Notes: generated by a model not told the origin, from the sequence alone. DNA of 64,000 nucleotides from Nonomuraea roseoviolacea subsp. carminata (GCF_024172185.1 NZ_JAMZEC010000001.1:3286001-3350000); one strand, 5' to 3'. Positions 46,920 through 54,755 are shown, counted from the stretch's first letter. Numbers and translations: made by a program.

Positions 46920-48079
46920 TCGCATCGCGCACCGCCAAGACCGGACTGCTCATCGCCGCCACCCTGGTCGCCACGGCCCTGCCCGCATCCGCGTCGCCCG
47001 CCGCCGGACATCCCGAGGTGCGGCGAGTGCTCGACCGAGCAGTGGATACGAAGATCGCCCCCGGCATCGTCACCGAGATCCAGGACGGCGGCAGCCGCTG
47101 GTTCGGCTCGGCGGGCGTGTCCGACACCAGGACCGGTCGCAAGCGCCACCAGAACGAGAGGTTCCGCATCGGCAGCACGTCCAAGTGCTTCACCGCCGCC
47201 GTGGTGCTCAAGCTGGCGGCCGAGGGCAGGCTGAGCCTCGACGACACCCTGGACAGGTGGCTGCCCGACCTGTTCGACGGCACCGCCTACGAGCCCGGCG
47301 AGATCACCGTCCGCCAGTTGCTCAACCAGACCAGCGGCATCTACGCCTACACCGACGACAGCTCCTTCTTCCAGCGGGGCGTGGGCGAGGAGTGGTTCAA
47401 GCACCGCTACGACACCTACTCGCCGGAGCAACTGGTGCGGATCGCCCTCGAACACCCGCCCACCGGCAGGCCCGGCGAGCGCTTCAGGTACTCCAACACC
47501 AACTACATCCTCGCCGCCCTGATCGTGGAGAAGGCGACCGGCAGGACCTTCGCCCAGGAGCTGAACCGGACCGTCATCCGTCCCCTGGGCCTGACCGGCA
47601 CCTCCCTGCCCGGCACCGACCCCACGATCCGCGGCCCCCACCCTGTGCACTACTCCACCCTCTTCTCCACCGACCCCCAGCCTCAGATCCACGACACCAC
47701 GGAGATGAACCAGTCCTTCGCCTGGACCGCCGGCGGCATGATCTCCACCACGACCGACCTCAACCGCTTCTTCTCCGCCCTGCTCGGCGGCCGTCTCCTG
47801 CCGGCCGCCCAGCTTCAGGAGATGCTCACCACCGTCCCCACCGACGGTTCGGGCTGGATCCCCGGCACCAGGTACGGCCTGGGCGTCTTCGAGCAGAAAC
47901 TGCCGTGCGGGGTGACCGTCTGGGGCAACGCCGGCGCCACCTACGGCTCCTGGAGCTACGCCATGGGCACCCGGGACGGCAGGCACCGCGTCGCCAGCCA
48001 CGTCAACGGCGACTGGGCTCCGCTGAGCGTCTTCGCCGACGTGCTGTCCGCCGAGTTCTGCCCGCCCACGTCCCGATAG
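46916..48079 (+). CDS. Secreted class C beta-lactamase/D-Ala carboxypeptidase-like serine hydrolase
   Basis: A 387-residue protein with a signal peptide (LLIAATLVATALPASASPA). The penicillin-binding fold is shown by RIGSTSKCFTAAVVLKL (the SxxK Ser-Lys pair), YSNTNYILAALIVE (the YxN motif) and WGNAGATYG in the place of the KTG box, where the Lys is absent (WGNAG), as in many esterase-like relatives. Likely a cell-wall or small-ester hydrolase. Strict lactamase function is not supported. Translationally coupled to the membrane protein. Confidence 0.8.
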   Translation: MIASRTAKTGLLIAATLVATALPASASPAAGHPEVRRVLDRAVDTKIAPGIVTEIQDGGSRWFGSAGVSDTRTGRKRHQNERFRIGSTSKCFTAAVVLKLAAEGRLSLDDTLDRWLPDLFDGTAYEPGEITVRQLLNQTSGIYAYTDDSSFFQRGVGEEWFKHRYDTYSPEQLVRIALEHPPTGRPGERFRYSNTNYILAALIVEKATGRTFAQELNRTVIRPLGLTGTSLPGTDPTIRGPHPVHYSTLFSTDPQPQIHDTTEMNQSFAWTAGGMISTTTDLNRFFSALLGGRLLPAAQLQEMLTTVPTDGSGWIPGTRYGLGVFEQKLPCGVTVWGNAGATYGSWSYAMGTRDGRHRVASHVNGDWAPLSVFADVLSAEFCPPTSR

Positions 48080-48132
48080 CCGGCGACCGCACTGCGGGAT
48101 CCCGCGGGCGACGACCGACGAACCATGGCGCT

Positions 48133-48172
48133 TTTCGACCGTACGGTCTAACTTCAGACCATGCGGTCGAAA
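48133..48172. promoter_or_regulatory. Nested palindromic operator over the broken TetR gene start
   Basis: GACCGTACGGTC (48137-48148) is a perfect 12-base palindrome; GACC-ATGC-GGTC (48157-48168) is a related site centred 20 bases later and covering the start codon. The outer arms TTTCGACCG (48133-48141) and CGGTCGAAA (48164-48172) are also perfect reverse complements. This is a classic TetR autoregulatory layout. Confidence 0.65.
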
Positions 48173-48467
48173 GAGTCGGAGACCCCCGGCCGTACCCGGC
48201 GAGCCAGACGCGAGGACCTGATCGCCGCCGCGATCCAGGCGATCAGCCAGGACGGCCACCGAGCCGCCTCGCTGGAGCGCATCGCCCGCGAGGCGGGCAC
48301 CAGCAAGGGAAACGCGCTCTACCGCTTCTCCTCCAACGACGTTCTTCTATCTCCTCACGCATCCTCAGATGGACGTCGAGCACTCCATCAGGGAGACCGT
48401 CGCGCTCTTCTTGCGCGCCGTCCAGCCCACCCCACCCCCGGCCGTTGATTCGGAGGATGCCTCATGA
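48161..48467 (+). pseudogene. TetR-family regulator, internal deletion plus frameshift
   Basis: The first 60 codons (from ATG 48161) are a good TetR DNA-binding domain: REDLIAAAIQAISQDGHRAA, LERIAREAGTSKGNALYRFSS. After about 48341 the frame turns to nonsense. In another frame, from about 48342 to the stop at 48465-48467, the text reads FFYLLTHPQMDVEHSIRETV and ALFLRAVQPTP, a normal TetR C-terminal end. The two parts together are only about 100 codons, so some 90 codons were lost. The stop overlaps the next gene start (ATGA), preserving the old operon. The operator at 48133-48172 remains. Confidence 0.75.
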
Positions 48468-48877
48468 CCACGCCCAGCTCACCTGACGGGTTCGCTCATT
48501 CCGGCCTCCGCACGGCCACGATCCTCGTCACCGCCTACACCGCGCTGAGCCTGCTCACCGTCGCGGCGATCGCCGTCCTCTCCGCCGTCGCCCCGTCCCT
48601 CGTCAGCCCGCAGGCCTGGGTGCGCGGCGTCATCGTGGCGGCGACGTCGATCCTCACCCTCGTCTTCGCCCGCCGCGCCCGGCGCGCGGGCGCCCGGGCG
48701 CTGCTGCGGCTGCGGATCGTGCTCGTCGTGATCCTCGTCGCGGTGGTGGGAGTGCTGCTGTTCGTGACACTGCCGGGCTGGATGGTCGCGGAACAGGGCG
48801 TATGCGGGCTGTTGCTGCTCTGCGCGGCGGTACTCGCGTTCCGCGCCTCCCCGGCGGGCCCGGCGGACGGGCGATGA
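48464..48877 (+). CDS. Small membrane protein of unknown function
   Basis: 137 residues with about four hydrophobic helices (near 18-42, 50-66, 84-103, 108-126) and an Arg-rich cytoplasmic loop. Unrecognised. The start overlaps the end of the TetR pseudogene (ATGA), with GGAGG nine bases upstream, so it was once translated together with the regulator and probably was its target. Confidence 0.65.
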   Translation: MTTPSSPDGFAHSGLRTATILVTAYTALSLLTVAAIAVLSAVAPSLVSPQAWVRGVIVAATSILTLVFARRARRAGARALLRLRIVLVVILVAVVGVLLFVTLPGWMVAEQGVCGLLLLCAAVLAFRASPAGPADGR

Positions 48878-49005
48878 GCGAGCGGGCGCGAATGAGCTGA
48901 TCGCGGCGAACGCGGCATGGCGCGTCCGTCTGCGTACCCGGCAGAGAGCATCGGTCAGGATCAGCTCGGTTTGCCGCTGGACAACCGGTCGGATAGGAAT
49001 CTCGC

Positions 49006-49554
49006 ATGCTGAAGGGCAGTAAGGTCGCGCTCCGGGCCCGGCACGAGGAGGACATCCCGATCCTGCACGCCGAGCTCCACGACGACGTGGTCACCGCCTC
49101 GCGCGCCGTGGGCCGGCCGTGGCGGCCGATCGCGCCCGACTCGAAGGAGTCGCAGTTCGTGGTGGACGACACCGCACAGGGGCGCGTCGCGTTCTCCGTG
49201 GTGGAGCTGGACGGCGGCACGCTGGTCGGCACCGCGACGCTGTGGGGCATCGACGACCACAACCGCTCCGCGCACATCGGCCTTGGGCTGCTGCCGTCGG
49301 CCCGCGGCAAGGGCTACGGCAGCAACGTGGTCGCGGTGCTGTGCCACTACGGCTTCGTCGTGCGCGGCCTGCGGCGACTCCAGATCGAGACGCTGGCGGA
49401 CAACACCGCGATGCTGCGCTCCGCCGAGCGCAACGGCTTCGTCCGCGAGGGCGTGCTGCGCTCCTCGGCGTGGGTGATGGGCGAATTCCTCGACGAGGTG
49501 CTGCTCGGCCTCCTCGTGCAGGAGTGGAAGCGGGAAGGTTCACGGAGTTCTTGA
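49006..49554 (+). CDS. GNAT acetyltransferase, RimJ/RimL-like
   Basis: A 182-residue GNAT enzyme. KGSKVALRARHEEDIPIL at the start, IGLGLLPSARGKGYGSNVV (acetyl-CoA loop) and RSAERNGFVREGVLR at the end are typical of the ribosomal-protein/peptide acetyltransferase group. Acceptor unknown. No partner gene is evident. Confidence 0.85.
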   Translation: MLKGSKVALRARHEEDIPILHAELHDDVVTASRAVGRPWRPIAPDSKESQFVVDDTAQGRVAFSVVELDGGTLVGTATLWGIDDHNRSAHIGLGLLPSARGKGYGSNVVAVLCHYGFVVRGLRRLQIETLADNTAMLRSAERNGFVREGVLRSSAWVMGEFLDEVLLGLLVQEWKREGSRSS

Positions 49555-49588
49555 GTGGCTGTCCCTCTTGGCGGCGAGCTGGGCGGCC

Positions 49589-49681
49589 TCATGCCGGCGT
49601 CCCTTGCTCCTCGGTCATGAGGCGGCAGAGGGTTCGTGCTCGTTCGACCGGGTCGCCCATCTGCCCGACTTGCACGTCCAT
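49589..49681 (-). pseudogene. Fragment related to the N-terminus of the UTRA regulator gene
   Basis: The minus strand from ATG 49681 reads MDVQVGQMGDPVERARTLCR then LMTEEQGTPA and a stop. It matches the first 30 codons of the regulator at 50965 (MDVKTLREVAQVGDPVERAR, then ILSRLMTEEQG), with DNA similarity continuing on both sides of the shared start (roughly 49598-49720 against 50870-50995). A shifted frame after the stop keeps an EAAQLAAKRD-like echo. This looks like a truncated duplicate left by recombination. Confidence 0.6.
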
Positions 49682-49732
49682 CAAGGCATTGCCTCCTCAG
49701 CAATCGGCAGCCTCCAGGACAGACGCAGGATC

Positions 49733-50032
49733 TCAACCGACTTCGCGAAGCGGCTCGAGAGTGACGCTCAACCGAAGTTCCAACGCTTTTGCCAGGCGTT
49801 CCAAGAGGGGAATGGTCGGCATGGTGCCGCCGGCCTCGAAGCAGGCCACGGCAGGCTGCAGAAGCCCTGCCCGTTGCGCGAGCTCGGCTTGTGTGAGGCC
49901 GAGCTGCTCTCGGCGGGTCCGCACGGCCTCACCCAGTTCGAAGCGGATGCGGGCGGCTTCGTAGCCCGCTCGGGCATCAGGGCGACTCATGATCTCGGCG
50001 CGCTTCTCGGACCATGGCTTGCGCTCCGCCAT
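49733..50032 (-). CDS. XRE-family helix-turn-helix protein (antitoxin-like)
   Basis: A 99-residue protein. Residues about 35-85 are a Cro/C1-type helix-turn-helix (LGEAVRTRREQLGLTQAELAQ, GLLQPAVACFEAGG, MPTIPLLERLAKAL). The N-terminal KRAEIMSRPDARAGYEAARI is common in chromosomal HigA/RelB-type antitoxins, but no toxin gene is adjacent, so this may be a solitary regulator. ATG 50032 is chosen; a longer reading would run through intergenic DNA. Confidence 0.78.
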   Translation of the reverse strand: MAERKPWSEKRAEIMSRPDARAGYEAARIRFELGEAVRTRREQLGLTQAELAQRAGLLQPAVACFEAGGTMPTIPLLERLAKALELRLSVTLEPLREVG

Positions 50033-50158
50033 AGTGATCACTCCTCGCCAGCCGTGTGTGCCTCTGCCAGGCATCGCCGCATGCCCGCATCGCCGCATGC
50101 CCGCATGTCCGCCTGGTCATCGCCGCTCGCGCGCGAGCCCATCCGGGATGATGGTCGG

Positions 50159-50965
50159 TCAGAACTCGTCGTACCCGGAGACCTGGCCGATCGGGAAGAT
50201 GTGCCGGCTCGCGGCGCAGATCGTCTCCAGGACGTGGACGGGTGTGTCCTCCGTCGAATAGCTCGCGCGGAGTACCTGGACGATCCACTCGCCGGACTCC
50301 AGCTCCAGCGTCTCGCGCTCGAACGGTGTGGGCGGCCGGGCGGTCAGGTTCTCCTCCGCGTGGCCGAACGCGTACCCGAGCGCTGTCAGCGCGGACTGGA
50401 GCGACGGCTGGACGAACTCGGGCTCGGCGATCCGCGTGCCCTCGAACAGGTCGGCACGGAAGTAGCTGGTCGCGATGCGCACGGGTACGTCGTTCGCCGT
50501 CATCATCTTGCGCCGGGCGATGATGTCCATACCGGGCTCGACCCGGAGACACGCCGCCACATGCTCGCTGGACGGCTCCGTGCCCACGTACAACATCCGC
50601 CGACCGGCTTTGAGGCCTTGCCGCTCGGCCTCGGCGAGAAACAACGACTTGGAGCCACGAACGGCGGGCTCGGTCGGCAGCGCGCGCTGTACCAGCACCC
50701 GGGGCGCGGGCGAGGCAGGCCCTTCGGGCGCGCGAGCGGCGGGCCCTTTCCGCATCTGCGAGATGCGGCCTGGTGACACGCCGAGCCGTCCGGCGATGTC
50801 CTCCAGACTCATGCCGGACTCGCGGGCCTCCGCGATGGCCTGACGGCGCATCTTCGCCGCTTCGGTGACCAGGCCCTGCTCCTCGGTCATGAGACGGCTG
50901 AGGATTCGTGCACGTTCGACCGGATCGCCAACCTGCGCGACTTCCCTCAGCGTCTTCACGTCCAT
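50159..50965 (-). CDS. UTRA-domain regulator with a non-GntR helix-turn-helix
   Basis: A 268-residue regulator. The N-terminus (about 1-35) is a helical segment, then a helix-turn-helix (AIAEARESGMSLEDIAGRLG, VSPGRISQMRKG). The C-terminal half (about 100-265) is a UTRA ligand domain (LRVEPGMDIIARRKMMTAND, IATSYFRADLFEGT, and the late HVLETICAASRHIFPIGQVSGYD). UTRA normally follows a GntR wing; the different DNA-binding domain is unusual. Such regulators occur with actinomycete integrative elements. It is divergent from a two-gene unit and shares direct repeats with it. Confidence 0.82.
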   Translation of the reverse strand: MDVKTLREVAQVGDPVERARILSRLMTEEQGLVTEAAKMRRQAIAEARESGMSLEDIAGRLGVSPGRISQMRKGPAARAPEGPASPAPRVLVQRALPTEPAVRGSKSLFLAEAERQGLKAGRRMLYVGTEPSSEHVAACLRVEPGMDIIARRKMMTANDVPVRIATSYFRADLFEGTRIAEPEFVQPSLQSALTALGYAFGHAEENLTARPPTPFERETLELESGEWIVQVLRASYSTEDTPVHVLETICAASRHIFPIGQVSGYDEF

Positions 50966-50998
50966 CAGGGCCTTGCCTCCTCGGTGACCGGCAGCAGC

Positions 50999-51063
50999 CG
51001 ACTTTAGCCCCTCTATTGCAGGGGGCGCAGTCGGGCATCTACGCTCGACTTTAGCCCCCCTAT
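50999..51063. promoter_or_regulatory. Direct-repeat operator between UTRA regulator and small genes
   Basis: CGACTTTAGCCCCTCTAT (50999-51016) recurs as CGACTTTAGCCCCCCTAT (51046-51063): 17 of 18 bases match, 47 bases apart. The pair sits in the divergent gap and includes an AT-rich CTATAG patch. It is the probable binding site of the UTRA regulator. Confidence 0.6.
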
Positions 51064-51164
51064 AGTGGCGGGCTTAAGGAGACCCCCGCCCGTCGGAGCA
51101 CGGTGCTGGCACACCGCCGACAGACAGGGGTCTGAAGCGCATCGAGAGCTTTGGGGCGTCCACG

Positions 51165-51542
51165 ATGCAGAACCAGATTACTGCCGTGCCTGAGAACGGC
51201 AAGGAAACGCAAGCTCAGCTATCCGCGGGCCTCCTGCGCGACGCCCTCCGGGCGGACCATGGCATACCGGCGGACACACATGACGGCTACGACCTCGCCC
51301 TGGTCTCGGTCTGGGTCGGGCTGGTCGTGTGGTGCGACGGGGCGTGGTTCTGGTGGCGTGCGGGTTGGGATGACCGGCGCAAGCGAGTGGTGTACGCACG
51401 GCATCCGGCGACAGAACCATCACGAGCCGCACGCCGAGTGGCCTTCCGATTTGCCGACCTTCGCAGACGTCACCCAGTTTCGGGGGTGATCGACGATCTG
51501 TCCCGTGCCGCGTCCCCGCCCGCATGCGAAGGAACAGAATGA
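51165..51542 (+). CDS. Small actinobacterial protein, unknown function
   Basis: A 125-residue protein with an aromatic core (LALVSVWVGLVVWCDGAWFW followed by WRAGWDD) and an Arg-rich second half (AARRVAFRFADLRRR). Related small proteins are common beside helix-turn-helix regulators in actinobacteria, with no known function. It is not clearly a membrane protein; the Trp-rich part looks like beta strands. The next gene starts inside its stop codon (ATGA). Confidence 0.65.
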   Translation: MQNQITAVPENGKETQAQLSAGLLRDALRADHGIPADTHDGYDLALVSVWVGLVVWCDGAWFWWRAGWDDRRKRVVYARHPATEPSRAARRVAFRFADLRRRHPVSGVIDDLSRAASPPACEGTE

Positions 51543-51997
51543 GGGCGCCGTCGCCGCGTATCGGTGCACGGGTCAAGATCGTGGGCACCTCTCACAGTCC
51601 GGCGAGGACACGCGGCGCGACTGCGCGACTGCTCGGACGACACGGGACAGTTGTTGAATCGCTTCGTAACGCAGCCCTGGCCCTGGTCAAGCTCGACAGC
51701 GAACCACATGGGGTGACCGGGAGGACGCGATGCTGGCAGATCCACTGGGAGGACCTGCTCGTCTGCCGGGCCCAACAAATGACGGATGGAGATACCGAAA
51801 GTTATCGGTTGGGACTGTCCGGCCTGGACCGCGAGGCCGTACAGCACGCAGTCGCGGTCGGCGAGGCGGCTGGCCTCTGCGGGCAACCAGTGCTTCCTCT
51901 TCCGGTGCTCGGCTGGTCGCTGCGGTTCATGCCCACGTCGCGCCGAGCGTGTCCGGCCTGTGTGTGCCTGAGCGAGCGGCCCGTGGACGACAGGTGA
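51539..51997 (+). CDS. Small protein of unknown function coupled to 51165 gene
   Basis: 152 residues. The first half (about 8-80) looks like a small SH3-like beta barrel (ARVKIVGTSHSPARTRGATA, RLLGRHGTVVESL, ALVKLD, WQIHWEDLLVC). The second half is less structured with four late Cys (RRACPACVC). Start ATG 51539 overlaps the previous stop, with GAAGGA upstream. Function unknown; the C-terminal frame beyond about residue 95 is less certain. Confidence 0.55.
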   Translation: MRAPSPRIGARVKIVGTSHSPARTRGATARLLGRHGTVVESLRNAALALVKLDSEPHGVTGRTRCWQIHWEDLLVCRAQQMTDGDTESYRLGLSGLDREAVQHAVAVGEAAGLCGQPVLPLPVLGWSLRFMPTSRRACPACVCLSERPVDDR

Positions 51998-52033
51998 TCA
52001 CTGGTCTCCGCCTGACGTGGGAGGAAGCGCTGC

Positions 52034-52085
52034 AGGACCGGGGGTGTGGGGGCCGGTAGGCCCCCACCTGGGGCGAAGCCCCTGG
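52034..52085. repeat. Dispersed palindromic repeat, copy 1
   Basis: A 52-base element whose core is GTGGGGGCC-GGTA-GGCCCCCAC (a perfect 9-base stem), followed by CACCTGGGGCGAAGCCCC. It recurs at 61139-61190 with one mismatch. The 15-mer CCGAGCGGAGCGAGG follows at 52094-52108 and again at 52273-52287. Confidence 0.8.
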
Positions 52086-52130
52086 TAGAACGCCCGAGCG
52101 GAGCGAGGACCTGCAGGGGCCGGGGCTGTG

Positions 52131-52156
52131 GCCCGGCTGGGAGGGCGTCTGAGCCC
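52131..52156. repeat. Second dispersed repeat type, copy 1
   Basis: A 26-base stretch (GCCCGGCTGGGAGGGCGTCT and on) that recurs at 58461-58486 with 25 of 26 bases. It lies inside the same repeat cluster as the palindromic element. Confidence 0.65.
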
Positions 52157-52264
52157 CGTGGCGCGAAGCGCCGCACAGCGAAGCCCTTTGCGCGAAGCGC
52201 CCCATTGCGAAGCCCTTCGCGCGTAGCGCCCCCGGGCGAAGCCTTCTGCGCGAAGCGCACCCAG
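52149..52264. repeat. 29-base tandem repeats with GCGCGAAGCGC hairpins
   Basis: Three good units start at 52178, 52207 and 52236, and a decayed one at about 52149. Each has GCGAAGCC near its start and GCGCGAAGCGC (a stem with GAA loop) later. The region 52000-52327 holds no gene, only these repeats. Confidence 0.75.
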
Positions 52265-52327
52265 AAGGGCGTCCGAGCGGAGCGAGGCCCTTTTGCCCCA
52301 GCCTTCATCAGCCTTGTTTCGTCAGGC

Positions 52328-53443
52328 TTATGAGGCCAGGCGGTTGCTGAAGCGGGCGAGCATGGCCGTCTGGGATGTCTCGGGGAACATTCGACCGATC
52401 AGCGGTGGGATGCGCCAGTTGGCCGGGTTGCGCTTGGCCAGCCGGGACACCAGGGAGATGTGCGGGTAGCGGGCCTTCTCGTACGCGCGCAGCCGTACCG
52501 CCGGATCGTCGTCGCCCTTGGCGAGTTCGCGCCCGAGCACCCAGGCGTCCTCAAGGGTCTGGTTGGCGCCCTGGCCGAGGGTGGGCGGCATGGTGTGGGC
52601 GGCGTCGCCGACCAGGGTGATGCGGCCCTTTCCCACCACCGGCCGGACCTTGTTCCAGTGGTGGCCGAAGAACTCGAGGTCGTCCTCGGAGGCGGCGGCG
52701 AGCACCTCGGGGACGGGCGACGCCCAGTGCCCGAACCGGTGCCTCAGCTCGGCCAGCGGCGCGGCGGGCCTGGGGTCGGCCGGCGACCAGCGCACGTCGA
52801 ACCACCACTGGAGCAGGCCGTCGCCGGCGGGCATGAGCCCGCACGCGCCCTCCGGTCCGGTGATCATGAGGTGGCGGTGGGTGTCCGTGATCTCGATGTC
52901 GATCGGGCTGAGGCCCTGCCAGGTGCCGAAGGTCGCCGGCTGTACGGCGCCGTCGCCCCACAGATGGCGTCGTACGGCGGAGTGGTGGCCGTCGGCCCCG
53001 ACGAGCAGGTCCCCCTCGGCCGTGGACCCGTCGGCGAAGGTCACCGTCACCCGGCCCTGGTCCTCGCTCACGCCCGTGCAGCTCATGCCGTGGTGGATGA
53101 GGTCGTCGGGCAGTCCGGCGGCCAGGCGTTCCGACAGGTGGCGGCGCGACACGGCCTTGGTCACGAAGCCGAAGCGCTCGGCCGCGTGGGCGATGTTCAT
53201 GCTGGTGCGTAACCGGCCGTCGGAGGTCAGGGCGTCGATCCGGTCGATACGGGCTCCGGTGCCGTCCAGGCTGACGCCGAGATCGTTCAGGATGGCGTTG
53301 CCGTTGCTCCAGACGAGCAGCGCCTTGCCGCCCGTCCGCCGTTCCGGAGCCTGCTCGTAGACCCGTACCCGATGGCCGGCGGCCAGCAGCACCCGTGCCA
53401 CCGCGAGTCCGCCCACCCCGGCGCCGATGACGAGAACGTCCAT
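52328..53443 (-). CDS. FAD-dependent monooxygenase
   Basis: A 371-residue group A flavoprotein. MDVLVIGAGVGGLAVARVLL opens with the FAD loop; VGADGHHSAVRRHLWGD is the DG motif and RITLVGDAAHTMPPTLGQGA the second FAD motif. It resembles PgaE/UbiH-type hydroxylases of aromatic compounds and TetX-like enzymes. It is divergent from a MarR gene over a 62-base gap with a near-perfect inverted repeat, so it is probably that regulator's target. Confidence 0.88.
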   Translation of the reverse strand: MDVLVIGAGVGGLAVARVLLAAGHRVRVYEQAPERRTGGKALLVWSNGNAILNDLGVSLDGTGARIDRIDALTSDGRLRTSMNIAHAAERFGFVTKAVSRRHLSERLAAGLPDDLIHHGMSCTGVSEDQGRVTVTFADGSTAEGDLLVGADGHHSAVRRHLWGDGAVQPATFGTWQGLSPIDIEITDTHRHLMITGPEGACGLMPAGDGLLQWWFDVRWSPADPRPAAPLAELRHRFGHWASPVPEVLAAASEDDLEFFGHHWNKVRPVVGKGRITLVGDAAHTMPPTLGQGANQTLEDAWVLGRELAKGDDDPAVRLRAYEKARYPHISLVSRLAKRNPANWRIPPLIGRMFPETSQTAMLARFSNRLAS

Positions 53444-53461
53444 ATCTCCTCCACTTCGGAG

Positions 53462-53480
53462 TATCTCCGCTTCGAAGATA
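53462..53480. promoter_or_regulatory. MarR operator candidate
   Basis: TATCTCCG (53462-53469) and CGAAGATA (53473-53480) are inverted repeats with one mismatch and a 3-base centre. The site lies in the 62-base divergent gap. A half-similar ATCTCC...CTTCGG patch is next to the monooxygenase start. Confidence 0.55.
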
Positions 53481-53505
53481 TATCGGTGTGGAGTAGGTTC
53501 GGAAA

Positions 53506-53958
53506 GTGGCCCACAGGAATCCAGGAGAGACGGTCTTCCGGGAGTTCGTGATCGCGGTCCTCCTCCACAACGAGGCGATCGCCGACCGGCTCGGTCTGCA
53601 GGTGCTGGACGTCACCGCCCTCATGCTGCTGGAGACGCGCGGGCCGCTCGCCGTGGGGGCGATCTCCGAGGCCCTCGGGCTGCCGTCCGCGTCCACGACG
53701 CGGCTGATCGACCGGCTGGAACGGGCGGGCTACGTGCGACGGGTACGCGGCGAACGCGACCGCCGCACCGTCACCGTGGAGCTGGTCGAGGACAACATGG
53801 CCGACTACGACGCCGCCTGCCGGGCGTCCCGGCGGCACCTGGAGAAGCTCACCGCGCACTACGGGCCGGACCAGGTGCCGGTGCTGCTGGACATGTTCGT
53901 CCGCATCGCCGGGGCATACCGGTCGGCCACGCGGGACCTGCGGGAGGGCACGGGCTGA
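53506..53958 (+). CDS. MarR-family transcriptional regulator
   Basis: A 150-residue winged helix protein. LLETRGPLAVGAISEALGL, PSASTTRLIDRLERAGYVRR and RGERDRRTVTVEL give the helix-turn-helix and wing. GTG 53506 starts just after the operator-like inverted repeat. It is divergent from the FAD monooxygenase, the usual layout of MarR systems that sense aromatic compounds. Confidence 0.87.
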   Translation: MAHRNPGETVFREFVIAVLLHNEAIADRLGLQVLDVTALMLLETRGPLAVGAISEALGLPSASTTRLIDRLERAGYVRRVRGERDRRTVTVELVEDNMADYDAACRASRRHLEKLTAHYGPDQVPVLLDMFVRIAGAYRSATRDLREGTG

Positions 53959-54755
53959 CCTGCCGCCCCCTGTTCGCGCCGGCCGGAAGACCGGCTAGAG
54001 GGTGGTCGTCCGCTTCGACGGGCTCTCGTTCTCGCCGGCTGCCAGTCCCCGCCAGAGAGGACGGCGGTGCCGGTGAAGCCGGCGATCAGCAGGGCCGCGC
54101 CGAGCAGCGCCACCGGGCCGAGGTCGACGCCTGCCACCAGGAGCACCGCGGCCTTGGCGATGCCCAGCGCGGCGCCGAGGCCGATGAGGAGGCCGGCCCA
54201 CCGGGGCAGGATGGCGCGCCACGTCACGATCGCCACCAGGAGCAGCCCGGCGTCGACCACGAGGCCCCCGGCGCTGAAGGTCACGTTGATCAGGTTCAGC
54301 GACTCCCGGTACGCCTCCAGCAGCATGCCGCGATCACCCGCCGGTGCCGCGAGATACCGGCTCGCCAGTTCAGGGGTGGCCGACAGGCGCAGGCACGCGC
54401 CGAGGAAGCCGATGAGGGCGGCGGCACTGGAGGCCGCGATGAACGTGGCCCGCAGCGGCGCGCGGCTGCGCAGCACGGCACCCCATGCCAGGAGAAGCAC
54501 GCCGATGCCCAGCCACGACAGGACGTCGAACACGACGGCCAGGCGGTAAGGGCCGGGCGCGGTGCCCGCCACGTCCAGTTCCAGCAGTTCCTCCGGCAGG
54601 GAACCGCTGCTCGCGGGGAGGACGAGGGTGATGAACAGCACCATCAGCCCGAGATAGGCAAGGGCTGTCAGCAGTGCCCAGCGGGGCAGGAATCGCGCCC
54701 ATTGCCGGGCGTTGTCGACGGTGGTGAGGGGCGGACCGGCGTCGGAGGAGGGCAT
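53859..54755 (-). CDS. Seven-helix membrane protein, C-terminus probably frameshifted
   Basis: 298 residues as read, with about seven hydrophobic helices up to residue 230. No family clearly recognised (DUF4386-like by impression). The last 65 residues are an Arg/Ser-rich tail that overlaps the MarR gene by 100 bases. In another frame the reading would end at 53995 (…GENESPSKRTTTL), just before the hairpin at 53982-53995. So a one-base shift near 54040 may have lengthened the protein. Start ATG 54755. Confidence 0.6.
   Translation of the reverse strand: MPSSDAGPPLTTVDNARQWARFLPRWALLTALAYLGLMVLFITLVLPASSGSLPEELLELDVAGTAPGPYRLAVVFDVLSWLGIGVLLLAWGAVLRSRAPLRATFIAASSAAALIGFLGACLRLSATPELASRYLAAPAGDRGMLLEAYRESLNLINVTFSAGGLVVDAGLLLVAIVTWRAILPRWAGLLIGLGAALGIAKAAVLLVAGVDLGPVALLGAALLIAGFTGTAVLSGGDWQPARTRARRSGRPPSSRSSGRREQGAAGQPVPSRRSRVADRYAPAMRTNMSSSTGTWSGP
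53982..53995. terminator. Short hairpin after the MarR gene
   Basis: GCCGG (53982-53986) pairs with CCGGC (53991-53995) around AAGA. It lies between the MarR stop (53958) and the alternative stop of the membrane gene. Confidence 0.4.

Noticed and set aside
46916-48079. Beta-lactamase resistance gene
   Set aside because: The SxxK and YxN motifs are present, but the KTG box reads WGNAG, as in esterase-like relatives.
49733-50032. Toxin-antitoxin pair
   Set aside because: The XRE protein is antitoxin-like, but no toxin frame lies on either side.
52149-52264. CRISPR array
   Set aside because: The 29-base units follow each other directly, without unique spacers, and no cas genes are in the window.
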